Shown here one piece after another: positions 42,621-53,459 of a stretch of DNA of 64,000 bases; positions within the stretch are counted from its first letter, which is position 1, and every line of letters starts with the position of its first letter. The position numbers and the translations under genes are program-made. The DNA is from Prorocentrum cordatum. Lineage: Eukaryota; Sar; Dinophyceae; Prorocentrales; Prorocentraceae. Location: NCBI GenBank assembly GCA_963575745.1, contig CAUYUJ010000348.1:75001-139000 (forward strand). The letters run 5' to 3'. The notes below the pieces were generated by a model. That model ran no database searches and was not told the DNA's origin. It was given only the letters and a program-made list of their open reading frames with translations.

Positions 42621-43170
42621 TAACAGGCCCATCAAGCCTGGCTCGGGAGCCCACAGAGAGGACGTGCCCCACTAGTGAGCGGCCCCCTTCTGGGGTGACC
42701 AGGGTAGTCACGAACCGCAGCTGGACAGCAGAGCTATGGCCGGAAAGCCACCTGGCCATTGGCAAGAGCGACGCTCCACTGCCCTGGCAAAGTAATGCAG
42801 CTTTAATCGTCGCTTTGTTTGCTTTCGTCGCCTTCGGCTTTTCGTAGCTCTTGGTCTCCGGGGGCTGTTTCCGAGCCCCAGGAATGTCAGAAACGAGCCA
42901 GAGATGAAAAACTACCCCTGGGGAACTCCCTTAGACGATTCTTCGAGACGACCTGCAAATTTGCATTGCCTTTCCAGGAGGGGGGGCAGCAGGAGTGACC
43001 CTTGGCGCGCGGCTTTAGCTGGAGGAGGAAAAGCTATACCGATGCCGCTGCTCGTCCTGGAGAGCTCCCGTCGCCCCGGCTGGGGTCTCCTGGAAATCCT
43101 GGTCAGAACGCACCCTGGGAAGGGTCCAGGGAGCACGGGCACACGTCGGTTGGAATATGTGAAAACATGC

Positions 43171-43285
43171 AGTAGGAAGACGGATAAAGTATGTTGGGTT
43201 TAGGCCCTCCCAGAGAAGAAGAACACGCAGCAAACGCATATCGATGATTGAAGTAAGAAGGCGCTTGAAGTAAATTTGGGATCAG
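43171..43285. repeat. 115-130-bp dispersed repeat R, copy 1
   Basis: Blocks AGTAGGAAGACGGATAAAGTA, CAGCAAACGCATATCGAT and TGAAGTA(A/G)GAAGGCGCTTGAAGTA are shared with 60389-60518 and 62283-62405. Confidence 0.7.
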
Positions 43286-43323
43286 GAAATATACAAAACA
43301 CCTAATTTCAACAACCGGCGTGT

Positions 43324-43475
43324 CAACTTTCGAATGTCCGCGCGAACTTCTTCAACCCGTGATGAACACCCCTCCATGGCGTGCGGAGCACGCCAGGGGC
43401 GGCGCCGCAGCAGCGCGCCAGGGGGGGCCCAGCGCCGACCCCCAAAAAAAATCCGCGGGCCGCGTGGAAAGCTTT
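43324..43475. mobile_element. TIR-5 small inverted-repeat element, diverged copy
   Basis: Left CAACTTTCGAATGTCCGCGCGAA and right AATCCGCGGGCCGCGTGGAAAGCTTT pair imperfectly. The interior GGGGCGGCGCCGC-GCGCGCCAGGG is shared with 45811-45950 and 62116-62260. Confidence 0.5.
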
Positions 43476-43689
43476 GGTGTATGCCGCTTGTCTTCCTCGG
43501 CCAAAGGTCACCATGGCGAGGGGTCCCTATTCCCTGTGCTCCGACGGCGCGAAACACAAACACCGTGAGCAATCACGACCAGAGTCCCAGATCCCATCTT
43601 CCTGCGCCATGTTTCGAGCCAGATTGATGTGTGAGGGTCCCGGGCCCGAAACCAGTCGAAAACGCCTGGCTCGAAACAATGAGCGCACG

Positions 43690-44465
43690 TCCCCAGGGGG
43701 ACGCGCGCGCGCAGATCAGCAATCCGAGGGCGCGCGCGCGCGGGGCATCGTGGAGCTAAGCGCGCGGGGCCCCGAGAATGCACGCTTAGAGGCCTCCCAG
43801 CTGGGGCCAAAGAAGATGGTAAGACGAAGCCGGGACGAGGATGACATCGGCTCCGAATAGATAAATCAGGAATCTCTGATATCTGGCGGCTCTGGAGGAT
43901 GCCTCGGGCGCTGCGGCCTTATCAGAGCGTTCCGGAACGTTCTGAGAGCGTTCCGGAACGGTCTGGAAAGGATCTATCCTCGTCCAAGCCCCGTCCGAGA
44001 TGGGGTTAGAGGCTCGCGACGCGTCGCCGATGCATCGCCGATGCATCGGCGGCGCCGGCGATGCATCGGCGCCGTCGGAGCGGAGAAGACTGGGCTCCAC
44101 ATCGAGGCGCATCCCCGATGCCTCGGGGAGGAGTGGAGCGCGACCCAGCAAATCGCGCGCGCGCGCCCAGATCAGCAATCGGAGGGCGCGCGCGCGAGAC
44201 GGAGCGAGCGCGCGTTCCAGAGGCGCACGCGCGCCCCCAGATCTAGGGAGCCCACCAAAGACGGTCGAGCCCAGCCACTTGCTGGAACACGATCCCCCCA
44301 GTCCGCGAAGCCAGCCTCGTGTCGCGAACGCTCGCGCAACGCACGCCCTCGAAACCCACGACGGATCCATGTACACGTACGTCTTCGCTCCTGAGGGTCA
44401 GCAATCCGAGGGCTCGCGCGCGCGACACCATGAAGCTGGCGCGCGGGGTCCCGAGGGTGCCTACA
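43690..44465. repeat. GCGCGCGC-AGATCAGCAATC repeat family and GATGCATCGGC palindromes
   Basis: Blocks CGCGCGCGCAGATCAGCAATC(C/G)GAGGGCGCGCGC at 43708-43745 and 44154-44196, and a related GGTCAGCAATCCGAGGGCTCGCGCGCG block at 44397-44425. At 44028-44075 there are nested CGATGCATCG palindromes. GCGCGGGGCCCCGAG is also repeated at 43759 and 44676. Confidence 0.6.
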
Positions 44466-44470
44466 GTCGC

Positions 44471-44614
44471 CTACAGTCGGGGACTGTTGCTCAGCGTGTC
44501 GCCACAGCGGCCCTGGCCACACGCTGTGCCTTGCGAGGTGATGGCGTGTCGCGCCGAGTCGTGGTGGGCCAGGACCGATGAAGCGACACGCTAGTCCAAA
44601 GCTCCCGACTGTAC
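44471..44614. mobile_element. TIR-4 small inverted-repeat element, copy 2
   Basis: Left CTACAGTCGGGGACTGTTGC...AGCGTGTCGC and right GCGACACGCT...GCTCCCGACTGTAC form inverted ends of about 32 bp. 144 bp, non-coding. Confidence 0.75.
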
Positions 44615-44951
44615 ATTTTTTCTGAAAACGACCTCCCTTTACGCGCGCGCGCGCGAGCGACATCATGGAGCTTGCGCGCGGGGCCCCGAGGGTGCAGACT
44701 TAGAGGCCTTCCAAGTAGGGTTCGAGTGGATGGGGTCGGTGAATCGCGCCGCGTCACCAGTGCATCGCCGAGCGATGCACCGTCTCCGTCGCAGTGGAGA
44801 ACATCGGACTCTACGTGGAGCCGCATCCCCGATGTATTGGCGATGCAGCGCGATCCTCCGACCCCATCTACTCGGACCCTATATGGGAGGCCTGGACAAA
44901 CGCGCAGCTGAGGTCCCAGGGCTACGCGCAGCCAAGGCTCGAACACCTTGA

Positions 44952-44952
<1 letters not shown>

Positions 44953-45031
<79 letters not shown>

Positions 45032-45032
45032 T
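44953..45032. repeat. (GAC)n microsatellite
   Basis: Pure GAC/ACG run. Mixed GAC/GGC triplets resume at 45258-45405. Confidence 0.95.
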
Positions 45033-45092
45033 AAAGGCGGCGGCGACGAGGACGAGCACGAGGACGACAACCACGACGATGCAGCCGAGGTC

Positions 45093-45248
45093 CTGCCTCG
45101 CCTCGTCGCGCTCGCGCGAGGCCGCGGCCAAGAGGCCGCGCTCCTCGGCCAGTGCCGCGGGCGTGGCGGACTCCCTCTCCAGCCGGGCGGCCTGCCGCTC
45201 GAGCCCCTGCGCGTGCCGGGCCCCATGCTCGATCGCCCGCTCGGCGGC
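45093..45248 (-). CDS. putative coiled-coil exon
   Basis: The minus strand starts after GTGCGCCAAG and reads 52 codons of charged helix (AAERAIEHGARHAQGLERQ, ARLERESATPAALAEERG, LLAAASRERDEARQ), ending AGGCAG|GACCTC. Just upstream, across a triplet run, 45404-45440 reads PEAAERANEFTQ in matching style after a pyrimidine-rich TTCTCTTCCCCTGAG. The two could be consecutive exons, or one exon expanded by a triplet insertion. No named family. Confidence 0.4.
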
Positions 45249-45810
45249 CTTGGCGCACGACGATGGCGGCGGCGGCGGCGGCGACGCCGACGCCGACGAC
45301 GACGACGACGACAACGACGACGACGGCGTCGGCGACGACGACGCCGACGACGACGACGACGGCGGCGGCGGCGGCGGCGTCGGCAACGACGACGCCGACG
45401 ACTGCGTGAACTCGTTCGCCCGCTCGGCAGCCTCAGGGGAAGAGAACTCTGCAGAAGCATAGACGGCATAACAATCGACGGCGAGGTTTCGGGCGTTTTC
45501 GCAAATTCTCTGGGGCTTTCCAGCCTCTGGAGGCTCCCCAGTGGCTCCGCCTCGCCGAGGGCGTTCCAGGGATGCGCCCGAACGGCCGCCAGAGAGCCGA
45601 GGCATGACCCGAAAGCCAAAAGACGTGAAAGCTCAGCATAAACGCGTTTGGCCTGCGGCGAGTTGGGTCCAACAAGAGGCCAAGCAAACGGCGGCACGCA
45701 TCCGTTGCGAATTGAAGCACAGGGGCGCAGATGGGCGACGGGCGGAGAGAAGGAAGACCGCGGAACGGCGCGAGAACCCTCTCGTGTAGACGGCACTGCC
45801 TAAACATAAA

Positions 45811-45950
45811 CTTTCGGAGGTCCGCGCGGATTTCTTGGATCGTCCCTCGGCCCCCCTGGCGGCGCCTGCGGCGCCGCCCCTGGTGCGTTCCGCGCGCCAG
45901 GGGAAAGGAATCCAGCGCCGATACGAGAATTCCGCGCGGATCTCCGAAAG
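45811..45950. mobile_element. TIR-5 small inverted-repeat element, best copy
   Basis: Left CTTTCGGAGGTCCGCGCGGA and right TCCGCGCGGATCTCCGAAAG are inverted with one mismatch. Flanking CTGCCTAAAC / ACTTTAGGCAG extends the symmetry. 140 bp or slightly more. Confidence 0.75.
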
Positions 45951-46889
45951 CATAACTTTAGGCAGACTTTCTCCTTCCATGGACAGCCTTGAGGCTGGCT
46001 GCTCCGTTTGAGGGGCGAAGGGCTCGCCCTTCTTCAGCACCCCACTGGGCCATGGCATGTCAGCCCCATCAGCCCACCCTCCTAGGTGGGAGCAGGCCCC
46101 GCGAAATCCGAAGAAACAGGGATCTATCTCCAACTAGGAGCAGAGGCCACGCCAACTGGGATAGGGATCGAATCAACGATGCTCACGTCCCGCACTGGTG
46201 CCCGAAGGCCCTCGTTGGATAGTGGGCACGGCGCCATCAGTCTGCCCTCCGAGAAACCCGCGCGGACCACCGGAAGTCTAGGAGATCTGTTTTTTTGATT
46301 CGGCGATAGCCTGGGTTATCCGTGGGGGGGTAGATGCCGGTGGATAACCTAACATCGTCGCTCTGGGCATCCCCACGCGTGCCCGCGCACACCAGCACTG
46401 CACACCCCCGTCAGACATGCACAACCTAGAAAGGTCAGGCTACATCTGGGGGGGGGGAGGGGGGCGGGAGGGCCCCATAGTCCGAGTTATCGCCAGACCC
46501 TGAAAAAAACAACAATCTTTGTGGAAGCCAGAGTGCACCGATGCTACAACTTCCCAGACCTCTCCCGGGGTGCGCTCTGACGAGGATTTCGACGCGAATG
46601 CACCGGTGGCGATGAGGGCTTCCCAGGAGGCCCCAGCGGGGAAAAACGGGCGGAGGGTAGCGGTATGGGTAACTCTTCCTCCCCCGCAGGTTATAGCCTG
46701 GACCCTTCACGAAAACAGTCTCTAGGCTTGTGCAGCGATTGGCTCCTGAGCATCGTTTAACCGACCCCATGTCCCTATCCCCATCCCCATCTGGATGCGG
46801 ATGGGGATGGGGATAAAGACGTCGATGAGTATTGAAACCGGGAGGCGACATCAATAATCTCGCGACTTCACTGATTTTCGCCCGCCTCG

Positions 46890-46895
<6 letters not shown>

Positions 46896-46929
<34 letters not shown>

Positions 46930-46980
46930 CCTCCTCCTCCTCCTCCTCCTCCTCCTCGTCCTCCTCCTCCTCCTCTCCCA
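46896..46980. repeat. (CTC) / (CTGCTC) tract
   Basis: CTCCTG hexamers pass into CTC triplets, giving poly-Leu in the plus frame. It lies upstream of the LINE ORF1-like gene. Confidence 0.9.
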
Positions 46981-47223
46981 GTTTCTGCCCGAGGGCTTGG
47001 GGGCAGACGGGCCGCCGCAAGTTCCCCTCGGGCGGGGACCATCGCGCTGCCATCGGAGGCACTGTGGCACCAGCGCCTCCGCCGCGAGCGCGCTTCTGCT
47101 CGCGCACTCCTGCGCGCGTGGCGGGGGCCGCCTTCGCCCCGCCAGCGCTGCCACCTGGAGGCCGCTGCGGCGCTTCTGGACAGCCACCACGGCTCGGCGG
47201 CGACGTCCCCCACGCGCCGCGGC

Positions 47224-48387
47224 ATGGCCGCCGCGGGTGGAGGCGCGCGCCTGGCCTGTACGCACTGTGGCTGCCGCAAGAACGAGACGTGGTGGAGCTG
47301 GTGCGGCCACTGCAAGAGGCCACTGGTTTGGGGCCACCCTGGCTGCGCTGGCGCTGGCGGCGCTGGGGGCAGCTCTCGCAGGGCCTCCAGCCGCGGCCGC
47401 GCGGCCCGCGCGCCGCCCTGGCGCTTCGCGGCGGTCGCCCCCGACGGCGCCGACGCCGCCCAGCAGCCTGCGCCCAGAGGCCGCCCCTCCCCAGGCGCGG
47501 GGGCAGCAGGGGCCGCCGCAGGTGGTGCTCACGGCGCGGGAGGGCGCCCACACAGCAGCAGCCTGGGCGCCCGCATCTCTGGCGAGGCGCAGGTCCTGGA
47601 AGCCGACGTGGACCCCGATGAGGCCAAGTACAAGCGAGAGCTGGACGAGCACAGGGCCAAGCGCTTGGCCAAGCCGCTGTCCGTCGCCGAGGCTGGCGCA
47701 ACGCGGGGCGCGGCTGCTGCAGCCCTGGACGCAGCCCTCGCCGTGGCCGACGGGCTCCAGCAGCGCGTCGCCCAGGCCACGGAGACCGTCGCCGAGTGCA
47801 CTGCGGCCCTCGACGGCGCCACCGCGGCATACGCCAGCGCGGTGCAGGCCCTGGCCACCACGGCGACGCCCGCCCGCGAGGTCGCGGCCCCCGCCCTCAG
47901 CATCTCGGCGGTCTGGAGGAAAGGCGGCTTGGGCGCTGATCGACGAAGGCCCGTTCGGCCTGGAGGCCCTCGAGGATTGCGGCGCCGCGAGGAGCTCCAG
48001 GACAAGTTCGCCACCATGGCCAAGGAAGCGTCCTGCCAGGTCCAATCGGAGGCGCAGGCGCTGGACAGGGCACGCCGCGAGCAGCGGGGGCGCCTCAAGT
48101 CCAAGAGGAATCGCACGGCGGAGAGCGCGCCCCCGCCCGCCAAGGACGCTGAGGAGGAACAGCCCGGGGCCGCCTCTGGCGGCGCGGGCGCTGCCGAGCC
48201 TGCAGGCACCGCTTCCGTTGTTGCCCCGAAGGCCGCGGGCGCCGCCGCCGCTCCCGGCGCGCGCGACGGTGCAGGGGCCCTTGGCACTGTTGCTGCCGCG
48301 GTCGACGGCGCTAGGGCCAGACAGGAACTCGCGGCATTGGGTGACCCTCCGTGCGATCGTAGCCAATGGAACTTGGGAGCAGGCTAG
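47224..48387 (+). CDS. LINE ORF1-like zinc-finger and coiled-coil protein
   Basis: ATG at 47224, 387 codons. Residues 10-36 hold a four-Cys zinc ribbon (CTHCGCRKN, then CGHCKRPL). Residues 40-110 are Ala/Gly/Pro-rich. Residues 120-220 are a predicted coiled coil (YKRELDEHRAKRLAKPL, VADGLQQRVAQATETVAE). A short break of Arg/Pro-rich sequence at about 228-252 may be a local frameshift. Then more helix (EELQDKFATMAKEASCQV) and an Ala-rich tail. A Cys-ribbon plus coil protein immediately before LINE pol remnants points to ORF1 of a non-LTR retrotransposon. The last 25 codons probably run into deleted DNA in the wrong frame. Confidence 0.5.
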   Translation: MAAAGGGARLACTHCGCRKNETWWSWCGHCKRPLVWGHPGCAGAGGAGGSSRRASSRGRAARAPPWRFAAVAPDGADAAQQPAPRGRPSPGAGAAGAAAGGAHGAGGRPHSSSLGARISGEAQVLEADVDPDEAKYKRELDEHRAKRLAKPLSVAEAGATRGAAAAALDAALAVADGLQQRVAQATETVAECTAALDGATAAYASAVQALATTATPAREVAAPALSISAVWRKGGLGADRRRPVRPGGPRGLRRREELQDKFATMAKEASCQVQSEAQALDRARREQRGRLKSKRNRTAESAPPPAKDAEEEQPGAASGGAGAAEPAGTASVVAPKAAGAAAAPGARDGAGALGTVAAAVDGARARQELAALGDPPCDRSQWNLGAG

Positions 48388-48389
48388 GA

Positions 48390-49330
48390 AACACCGCCAT
48401 GTCATTGCGAGTGCCCATGGACCTTTTCGGCCTGGGTCCCGGGCCAGTGTTCGGCGACCCGGGCTCGTGCGAGGTTACGACCTCCCCCCTTCTCTTCGGG
48501 CTGAAAAGGAGGCTCACTCGGCCTGGACCCTCTGGAGGCACGCCCTGGTCCCTGATCCTCGGCTCTCTGTGCCTGGTTCCGCGCCCTCCCTCCTCGTCAA
48601 ATGGCGCAAGCGTCCTGTGCAAGGTAACATCGAAGGCGAGGCCTTCGGTGACGGCTCGTGCACGTCTCCTGTGCAAGGCGACCCCCGACTCGCTAGAGCG
48701 GGCTGCATGGTCGGTGGTCCAGGTTGATGCCACTTGCTCCCTGGTCGCATCCTTGTGCGGCCTGCTTCCAGGCCCGCGCCAGGCGTCGGACCTCGCGGAG
48801 GCCGTCGCCCTCCTCATGTACTTGATGCATGCGGCGCTGGGACCTTTCCGCTTCCACTCGGACTGTGCGTGGGTCGTATCGAGCTTTGCGCGTGGGCGTG
48901 CCGAGACGACGGGCGCACAGTGCGAGGTCGCGAACCTCTGGTCACGGATTTGAGATCGGGTGGACGACCTTGGTGGTGGGGTGGAGGTGCTGAAAATTAA
49001 AGGCCATGCTCGCCTCAGCCAGGACGGCGACGTCGAGCGAGGCATGGTCAAGCGCTGGGGCAATCCCTTTGCTGACCGTGGCGTTCGGGAGGGCGCTTCC
49101 CTCCAACCCGTCGACGAGGCGGCGACGGAGCGCGTGAAGCGCACCCTCCGCCTCGTGACTCTCGTAACTGAGTTCCTGGCTCGGGTCATGCTGACAACGG
49201 GCCCGAGCCAGCAGGATGCACCGCAGCACGGCCTCGTGCGGCGTGCGCAGCAGCGAGGTCGCACCCCCGAGCTGACGGCAGACACGGCGCCGCCCGACGG
49301 CTCCCACGAGCCCGTGCCGTGCGCCAGGGG
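48390..49330 (+). pseudogene. LINE ORF2 remnant: post-RT segment and RNase H
   Basis: The frame ending at 48727 carries a post-RT segment (TLWRHALVPDPRLSVPG) and the first RNase H strand (GEAFGDGSCTSP, Asp codon at 48650). A one-base shift near 48700 moves homology to the frame giving AAWSVVQVDA, SDLAEAVALLMYLMHA and FHSDCAWVVSSF (Asp codon 48861). An in-frame TGA at 48951 interrupts it. The same frame continues with VLKIKGHARLSQDGD and KRWGNPFADRGVREGA, the closing RNase H motif. A Cys-rich tail (CARCYRVV, LLCACCEAH) follows to about 49480. The endonuclease and RT catalytic part are absent, so the LINE is internally deleted. Confidence 0.7.
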
Positions 49331-49810
49331 CTTCCGATGCGCTCGTTGCTACCGCGTCGTGAGGGCGCGCGACGCCTTCTCCCCCGCGGTGTGTGCCCCA
49401 GGAGGAGGCCATGGCGTACGGAGCGTGGGTTCCTTCCTTCTCTGCGCATGTTGCGAGGCGCACTCGAGCGCGAACGCCCAGCTCCTCGCGCAGCTTTGCT
49501 TCGGGGCTTTCCCCCCGCAGACCGCGGCCCCGCTTGGGGCGCCTGTGGGCTGGGCAGCACCCGCGCACTGGTCTGCCGCTGCTGCCCTCGGCCAGCAGCC
49601 AGGTTCGGCCACAGCCGTTCGCGGACTTCGTCCGCGACGCCCTGGTCGGAGACCTGGTCGTCGTGGGAGAAGACGCTGACGGCGTGCAGGCCCCTGGCTG
49701 CGCCTGCTGACACTCCCGCGTCGGGAGGTGCTCGGGCAATCTTCCCCTTGTCGGGCGCGCGCCCGAGTCGCCTAATCGTGCCTGCACGCTAGTCGCCGAG
49801 CCTGTGAAAA

Positions 49811-49892
49811 CTCCTCCTCCTCCTCCTCCTCCTCCTCCTCCTCCTCCTCCTCCTCCTCCTCCTCCTCCTCCTCCTCCTCCTCCTCCTCCTCT
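49811..49892. repeat. (CTC)n microsatellite
   Basis: About 80 bp of pure CTC. Poly-Gly on the minus strand is an artefact. Confidence 0.97.
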
Positions 49893-49997
49893 CCTCCTAC
49901 CGGGAAACGAGATGAATGAACTCGGAAGCCCACGGGTCTTAACTTCTGGATTCGCTGACATTCCCGTTACGCGATGTGGATGACTGTTATGTTCCTC

Positions 49998-50107
49998 CTT
50001 CAAGGCCTGCAGGGAGGCCTCCAGCTGCTCCACCCTGCCGACCGCGGCGGCCAGCAGCCGCGGGCCCTCGCCCAGCATCCCGCGCACCCGCGACAGCTCC
50101 ACCTCCG
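49998..50107 (-). CDS. putative coiled-coil exon
   Basis: TGTCATTCCTGCATGCAG, a pyrimidine-containing acceptor-like sequence, precedes CGGAGGTGGAG on the minus strand. The exon reads EVELSRVRGMLGEGPRLL and AAAVGRVEQLEASLQALK, a clear heptad helix, then AAG|GAGGAAC. Isolated between a CTC run and unique DNA. Confidence 0.4.
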
Positions 50108-50523
50108 CTGCATGCAGGAATGACACGGGGTACACCCTTGACTAGAGTTAAAGCGAGTCGGTGTTACGTTAAGAAACTGGTCTCCGCTCCAATGTGTTTC
50201 CTTAAACAACTGTCCAGGTCCAGATGAACGTAAGTTCTACGATGAAGAAAGTTCCAAGAAAACGCCCAGGGCCCAGCCCAGATGCTGGATTTGCTTACGC
50301 GAATTCTAGGGCCCATGAAGGTGGACGCTTAAGATGCCTTCTGGGTGTACAGTCAAAACTGATAGCAAGGAAACGCGATAAGAATGCCAGCCCCTTGTCA
50401 GCCTCTGTGGACACTTTTCGAGCGGAATGCGGCCATCGAACGTGGTTCAGGATGGACCGAGAATACAGGGATGCAAGGATACCCCTGGAAGGCGATCCAT
50501 CCTTACCATCGGTTTCGAAAGTA

Positions 50524-50600
50524 AGAGTGACCTTTGGTGCGCGGGTGTTTGGGGGCCGCGGGGAACCAGGCACAGGCGCGCGGGATGCTACTACAGCCAA
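50524..50600. mobile_element. TIR-3 element fragment
   Basis: AGAGTGACCTTTGGTGCGCGGG and the following GTTTGGGGGCCGCGG match the left half of 37621-37742. No right end was found. Confidence 0.5.
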
Positions 50601-50757
50601 CCCGTACAGCAAGGATGCGCAGTAAGAACGCAAGGGCCTCGGAGGGCTATGCTAGCCTTTTTTTTCGAACGAGGCTGGCCAGGGAAAGTCGCTAAGAATG
50701 GTCCGAGAGGGCAAGGATGCAAGGGTAACCTTGGAACGTCGTTCATCCTTCCCCCGG

Positions 50758-51000
50758 GCGAGGTCGTCGGTCGTCGGTCGTGGGTCGTCGGTCGGTCGGT
50801 CGGTTGGTCGGTCGGTCGGTCGGTCGGCCGCCGTCGTCGTCGTCGCCGTCGCCGTCGTCGTCGCCAGCCTCGGTGTTCGTCGTCGTCGTCTTCGTCGGTG
50901 TTCGTCGCCGTCGTCGTCGTCGTCGTCGTTGTCGTCGCCGTCGTCGGTCGTCGTGGGTCGTCGTGGGTCGTCGTCGCCATTGTCGTCGTCGTCGTCCTCC
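50758..51000. repeat. (GTC)/(GGTC) tract
   Basis: GTCGGTCGGTCG tetramers pass into GTC/GCC triplets. Confidence 0.95.
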
Positions 51001-51059
51001 TATCGCATCGCGCTGGGCCCGCACCATTCGGGGACCTGCTGACCGGGTTCAATCCAAAC

Positions 51060-51235
51060 CCAGGTCAGTCAGGCCTTGCAGAGTCCCGCAAAATCCTGCA
51101 AAATCCTGCACCCAAACCCGGGTCAATGCGAAGGATCCTGCAGGATCCTGCAGGATCCTGCACCCAAACCCGGGTCAATGCGACCCTGGCCCTGCAGGAT
51201 CCTGCAAGGTCGGGGCGCTCTGGCTGACCCCCGTT
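51060..51235. repeat. GGATCCTGCA minisatellite
   Basis: Repeats of AATCCTGCA / GGATCCTGCA combined with two copies of CACCCAAACCCGGGTCAATGCGA, rich in GGATCC, CTGCAG and CCCGGG palindromes. Confidence 0.85.
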
Positions 51236-51311
51236 TGCACTGACCCCCGTCTCGAGGCTCCCGAACCATGAGCAAAAAGGCCACTCCGGCGGAGGGACCC
51301 CGCTTTGCGTG

Positions 51312-51402
51312 GTAGGTCGGCCGCCTCGCGCTGCCGGAACTCCCCGTCCCGGGCGCGCAGGGCCCGCTCCGCGCTCTGCTGCCGCTCCAGCCGCACGAGC
51401 AC
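51312..51402 (-). CDS. putative coiled-coil exon
   Basis: After CTCTCGCCGCTCGTGGCCAG the minus strand reads VLVRLERQQSAERALRARDG then EFRQREAADL. The opening VLVRLE is also found after AGTGGAAG at 60136, encoded by the same 12 bases GTGCTCGTGCGG, suggesting duplicated exons. Confidence 0.4.
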
Positions 51403-52240
51403 CTGGCCACGAGCGGCGAGAGCTCATCCGCAATGTCGTTCGGATGGCGACCACTATATCGGGGATGGACAGAACCCCCGTTATCAAAACGTGGTCTTTC
51501 GAAAACGACCTCGGGCCCAAACCTGGCGGGCGCGAGCCTGGAATATGACGGCCGCGGCGCCATCTCGAGAACCGAGAACGGACAATTCGCTTATCGACGT
51601 GTCAGGGAGGGTTTTCTGTCCACCCCCGAACACAAGACTGCGGGGTGAAAGAACAATAAAACAAAACAGTTGCCGAATCTTCGGCTTCCGCTTCGCTTCG
51701 GCTCCGTCTGGCCCTTCGTCTGTCCGGGCGCGCGCCCGACGAGGGCGGGAGGGAACGATGAAAAACAAATCCGGGCTGGGGGCTCGTTCTGCTAATCATC
51801 ATCCGGGGGGGCCGCCGCGTGAACACGACCTCCAGCAGTCTCTTCATCATCATCCTGCAATATCCACGCCCCCGCGGTCTGGACTCGGGGGCGCGATCCC
51901 GCGGATACGCAATCGCATGGATACGTTCTGCGCGGGGCGTCCGCGAAAAAGAATGCCCCGTGTCGCGCTCGTCTGCCGCTCCTAGCGGGCCACAACATGG
52001 TCAGAATGAGGGGGCCGAGCGGTCAGTCATTGTCGCCCAGTCCGTGAATGAAGTGTCATTCCGCTGCGCTGAGTCTTGTTGTTGCGTTGCTGCTGTGCTG
52101 TTGAATGTCAACTACTCAGTAGGTATTGTTGTTGGACCCCCTAGAAGCGCTTTGGCGCTCTCGCCCCGGCGCTGGCTGCATCCCCTTTGAAAGTAAAGGT
52201 CATGCTCCAGCGTTTCGGGGTAGAGCCCAAGCCGCCCCCC
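51403..52240. other. no gene supported
   Basis: Unique GC-rich DNA. The frames carry no recognisable domain. Confidence 0.4.
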
Positions 52241-52242
52241 CA

Positions 52243-52460
52243 CCAAAACAACAACAACAACAACAACAACAACACCAACAACAACACCAACAACAACAAC
52301 AACAACAACAACAGCAACAACAACAACAACTACTACATCAACAACTACAACAACAACAACAACTACAACAGCAACTACAACAACAACTACAACAACAACA
52401 CTAACAACAGCAACAGCAACAGCAATAGCAACAGCAACAGCAACAACAACAGCAACGCTC
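52243..52460. repeat. (CAA) trinucleotide tract
   Basis: CAA with CAG, CTA and CCA variants, giving poly-Gln, Asn or Thr by frame. Not a gene. Confidence 0.95.
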
Positions 52461-52519
52461 CCGTGCGGCACTTCCTCACAATTTACTCCGAGACGCCCTG
52501 GCCAGAGAGGGCACGACTT

Positions 52520-52670
52520 TCAGGAAGGGCGCTCGACTCCCTCGTAGTGTAGCACCACAAGAGGGTTCTTTAGAGCAGTATTGCCGCTTCTTGCGGATGC
52601 GAGAACGGCCGTTTCGACTGAGACTCCCTCGCAATTTAGCACTACAAACCCACACCCTAACCAGCAAATC
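52520..52670. repeat. diverged ~95-bp unit, relative of 57555-57775
   Basis: TAGCACCACAAGAGGGTTCTTTAGAGCAGTATTGCCGCTTCTTGCGGATGC matches the tandem units at 57.6 kb. Confidence 0.65.
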
Positions 52671-52869
52671 CCGAACCTAACCTGACCCAGCCCCTGTCGA
52701 CACTGCGCCAAAACGAACCTGACCCATGAAAGCTAACGTGACCAACGGCTCGGCGACACCAGTGTTCACGCGTGCGCGCGCCAGAGTGGAGCGACACAGC
52801 AGCACGCAATGCAAAAGTGCCAAGTGTAGCGCTGATCCCTCTTCGGTTCCAATGAAGAGTCTGGCCGGC

Positions 52870-53430
52870 GCTGTGGCGAGAGCAACCTTCGCAATGGTGG
52901 ATGTGGCCGGCGCGTGTCTGGCGCTGAACCGAGAGCAACTTTCGCAACCGTGGATGTGGCCCGCGCTGAAGCGAGAGCATCTTTCGCAATCGTGGGTGTG
53001 GCCGGCGCTGAAACGAGGGCAACCTTCGCAATCATGGATGCGGCTGGCGCTGAGGCGAAGGCAGCGCTCGCAATCACGGAGGCTGGCGCGGAAGCGAGGG
53101 CAACGCTCACAATCATGGATGCGGCTGTCGCTGAAGCGAAAGCACCTTCTGCAATAGTGGATGCGGCTGGCGCTGTGGCGAATGACGTTCGCAATCATGG
53201 ATGTGGCCGGCGCTGCAGCGAAAACACCGTTCGCAATCATTGATGTGGCTGGCGCTGGGAAAATCGCAGTCGACGATGTGGCCGGCGCCGGGTCGACACC
53301 AACATTCGCAATCATGGATGCGGCCGGGATTGAAGCCGAAACGACAATCGTAATAGTGCATGTGGCCAACGGTGGGGCCAGAGCCTCCGTCGCTATCGTG
53401 GACGAAATGCCCCACTGCACGCGCACACCG
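52870..53430. repeat. 42-bp minisatellite
   Basis: About 13 units of the type GCTGAGGCGA-GAGCAACCTT-CGCAATCATGGATGTGGCCGGC. Since 42 is divisible by three, both strands stay open; the plus strand gives 14-residue units AGAEARATFAIMDA. Confidence 0.85.
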
Positions 53431-53459
53431 GCTCTAGCGAAAAAACAGCACCACTGAAA

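Noticed and set aside
52187-52552. Poly-Asn/Gln protein
   Set aside because: Entirely a CAA microsatellite; composition changes with frame exactly as the repeat predicts.
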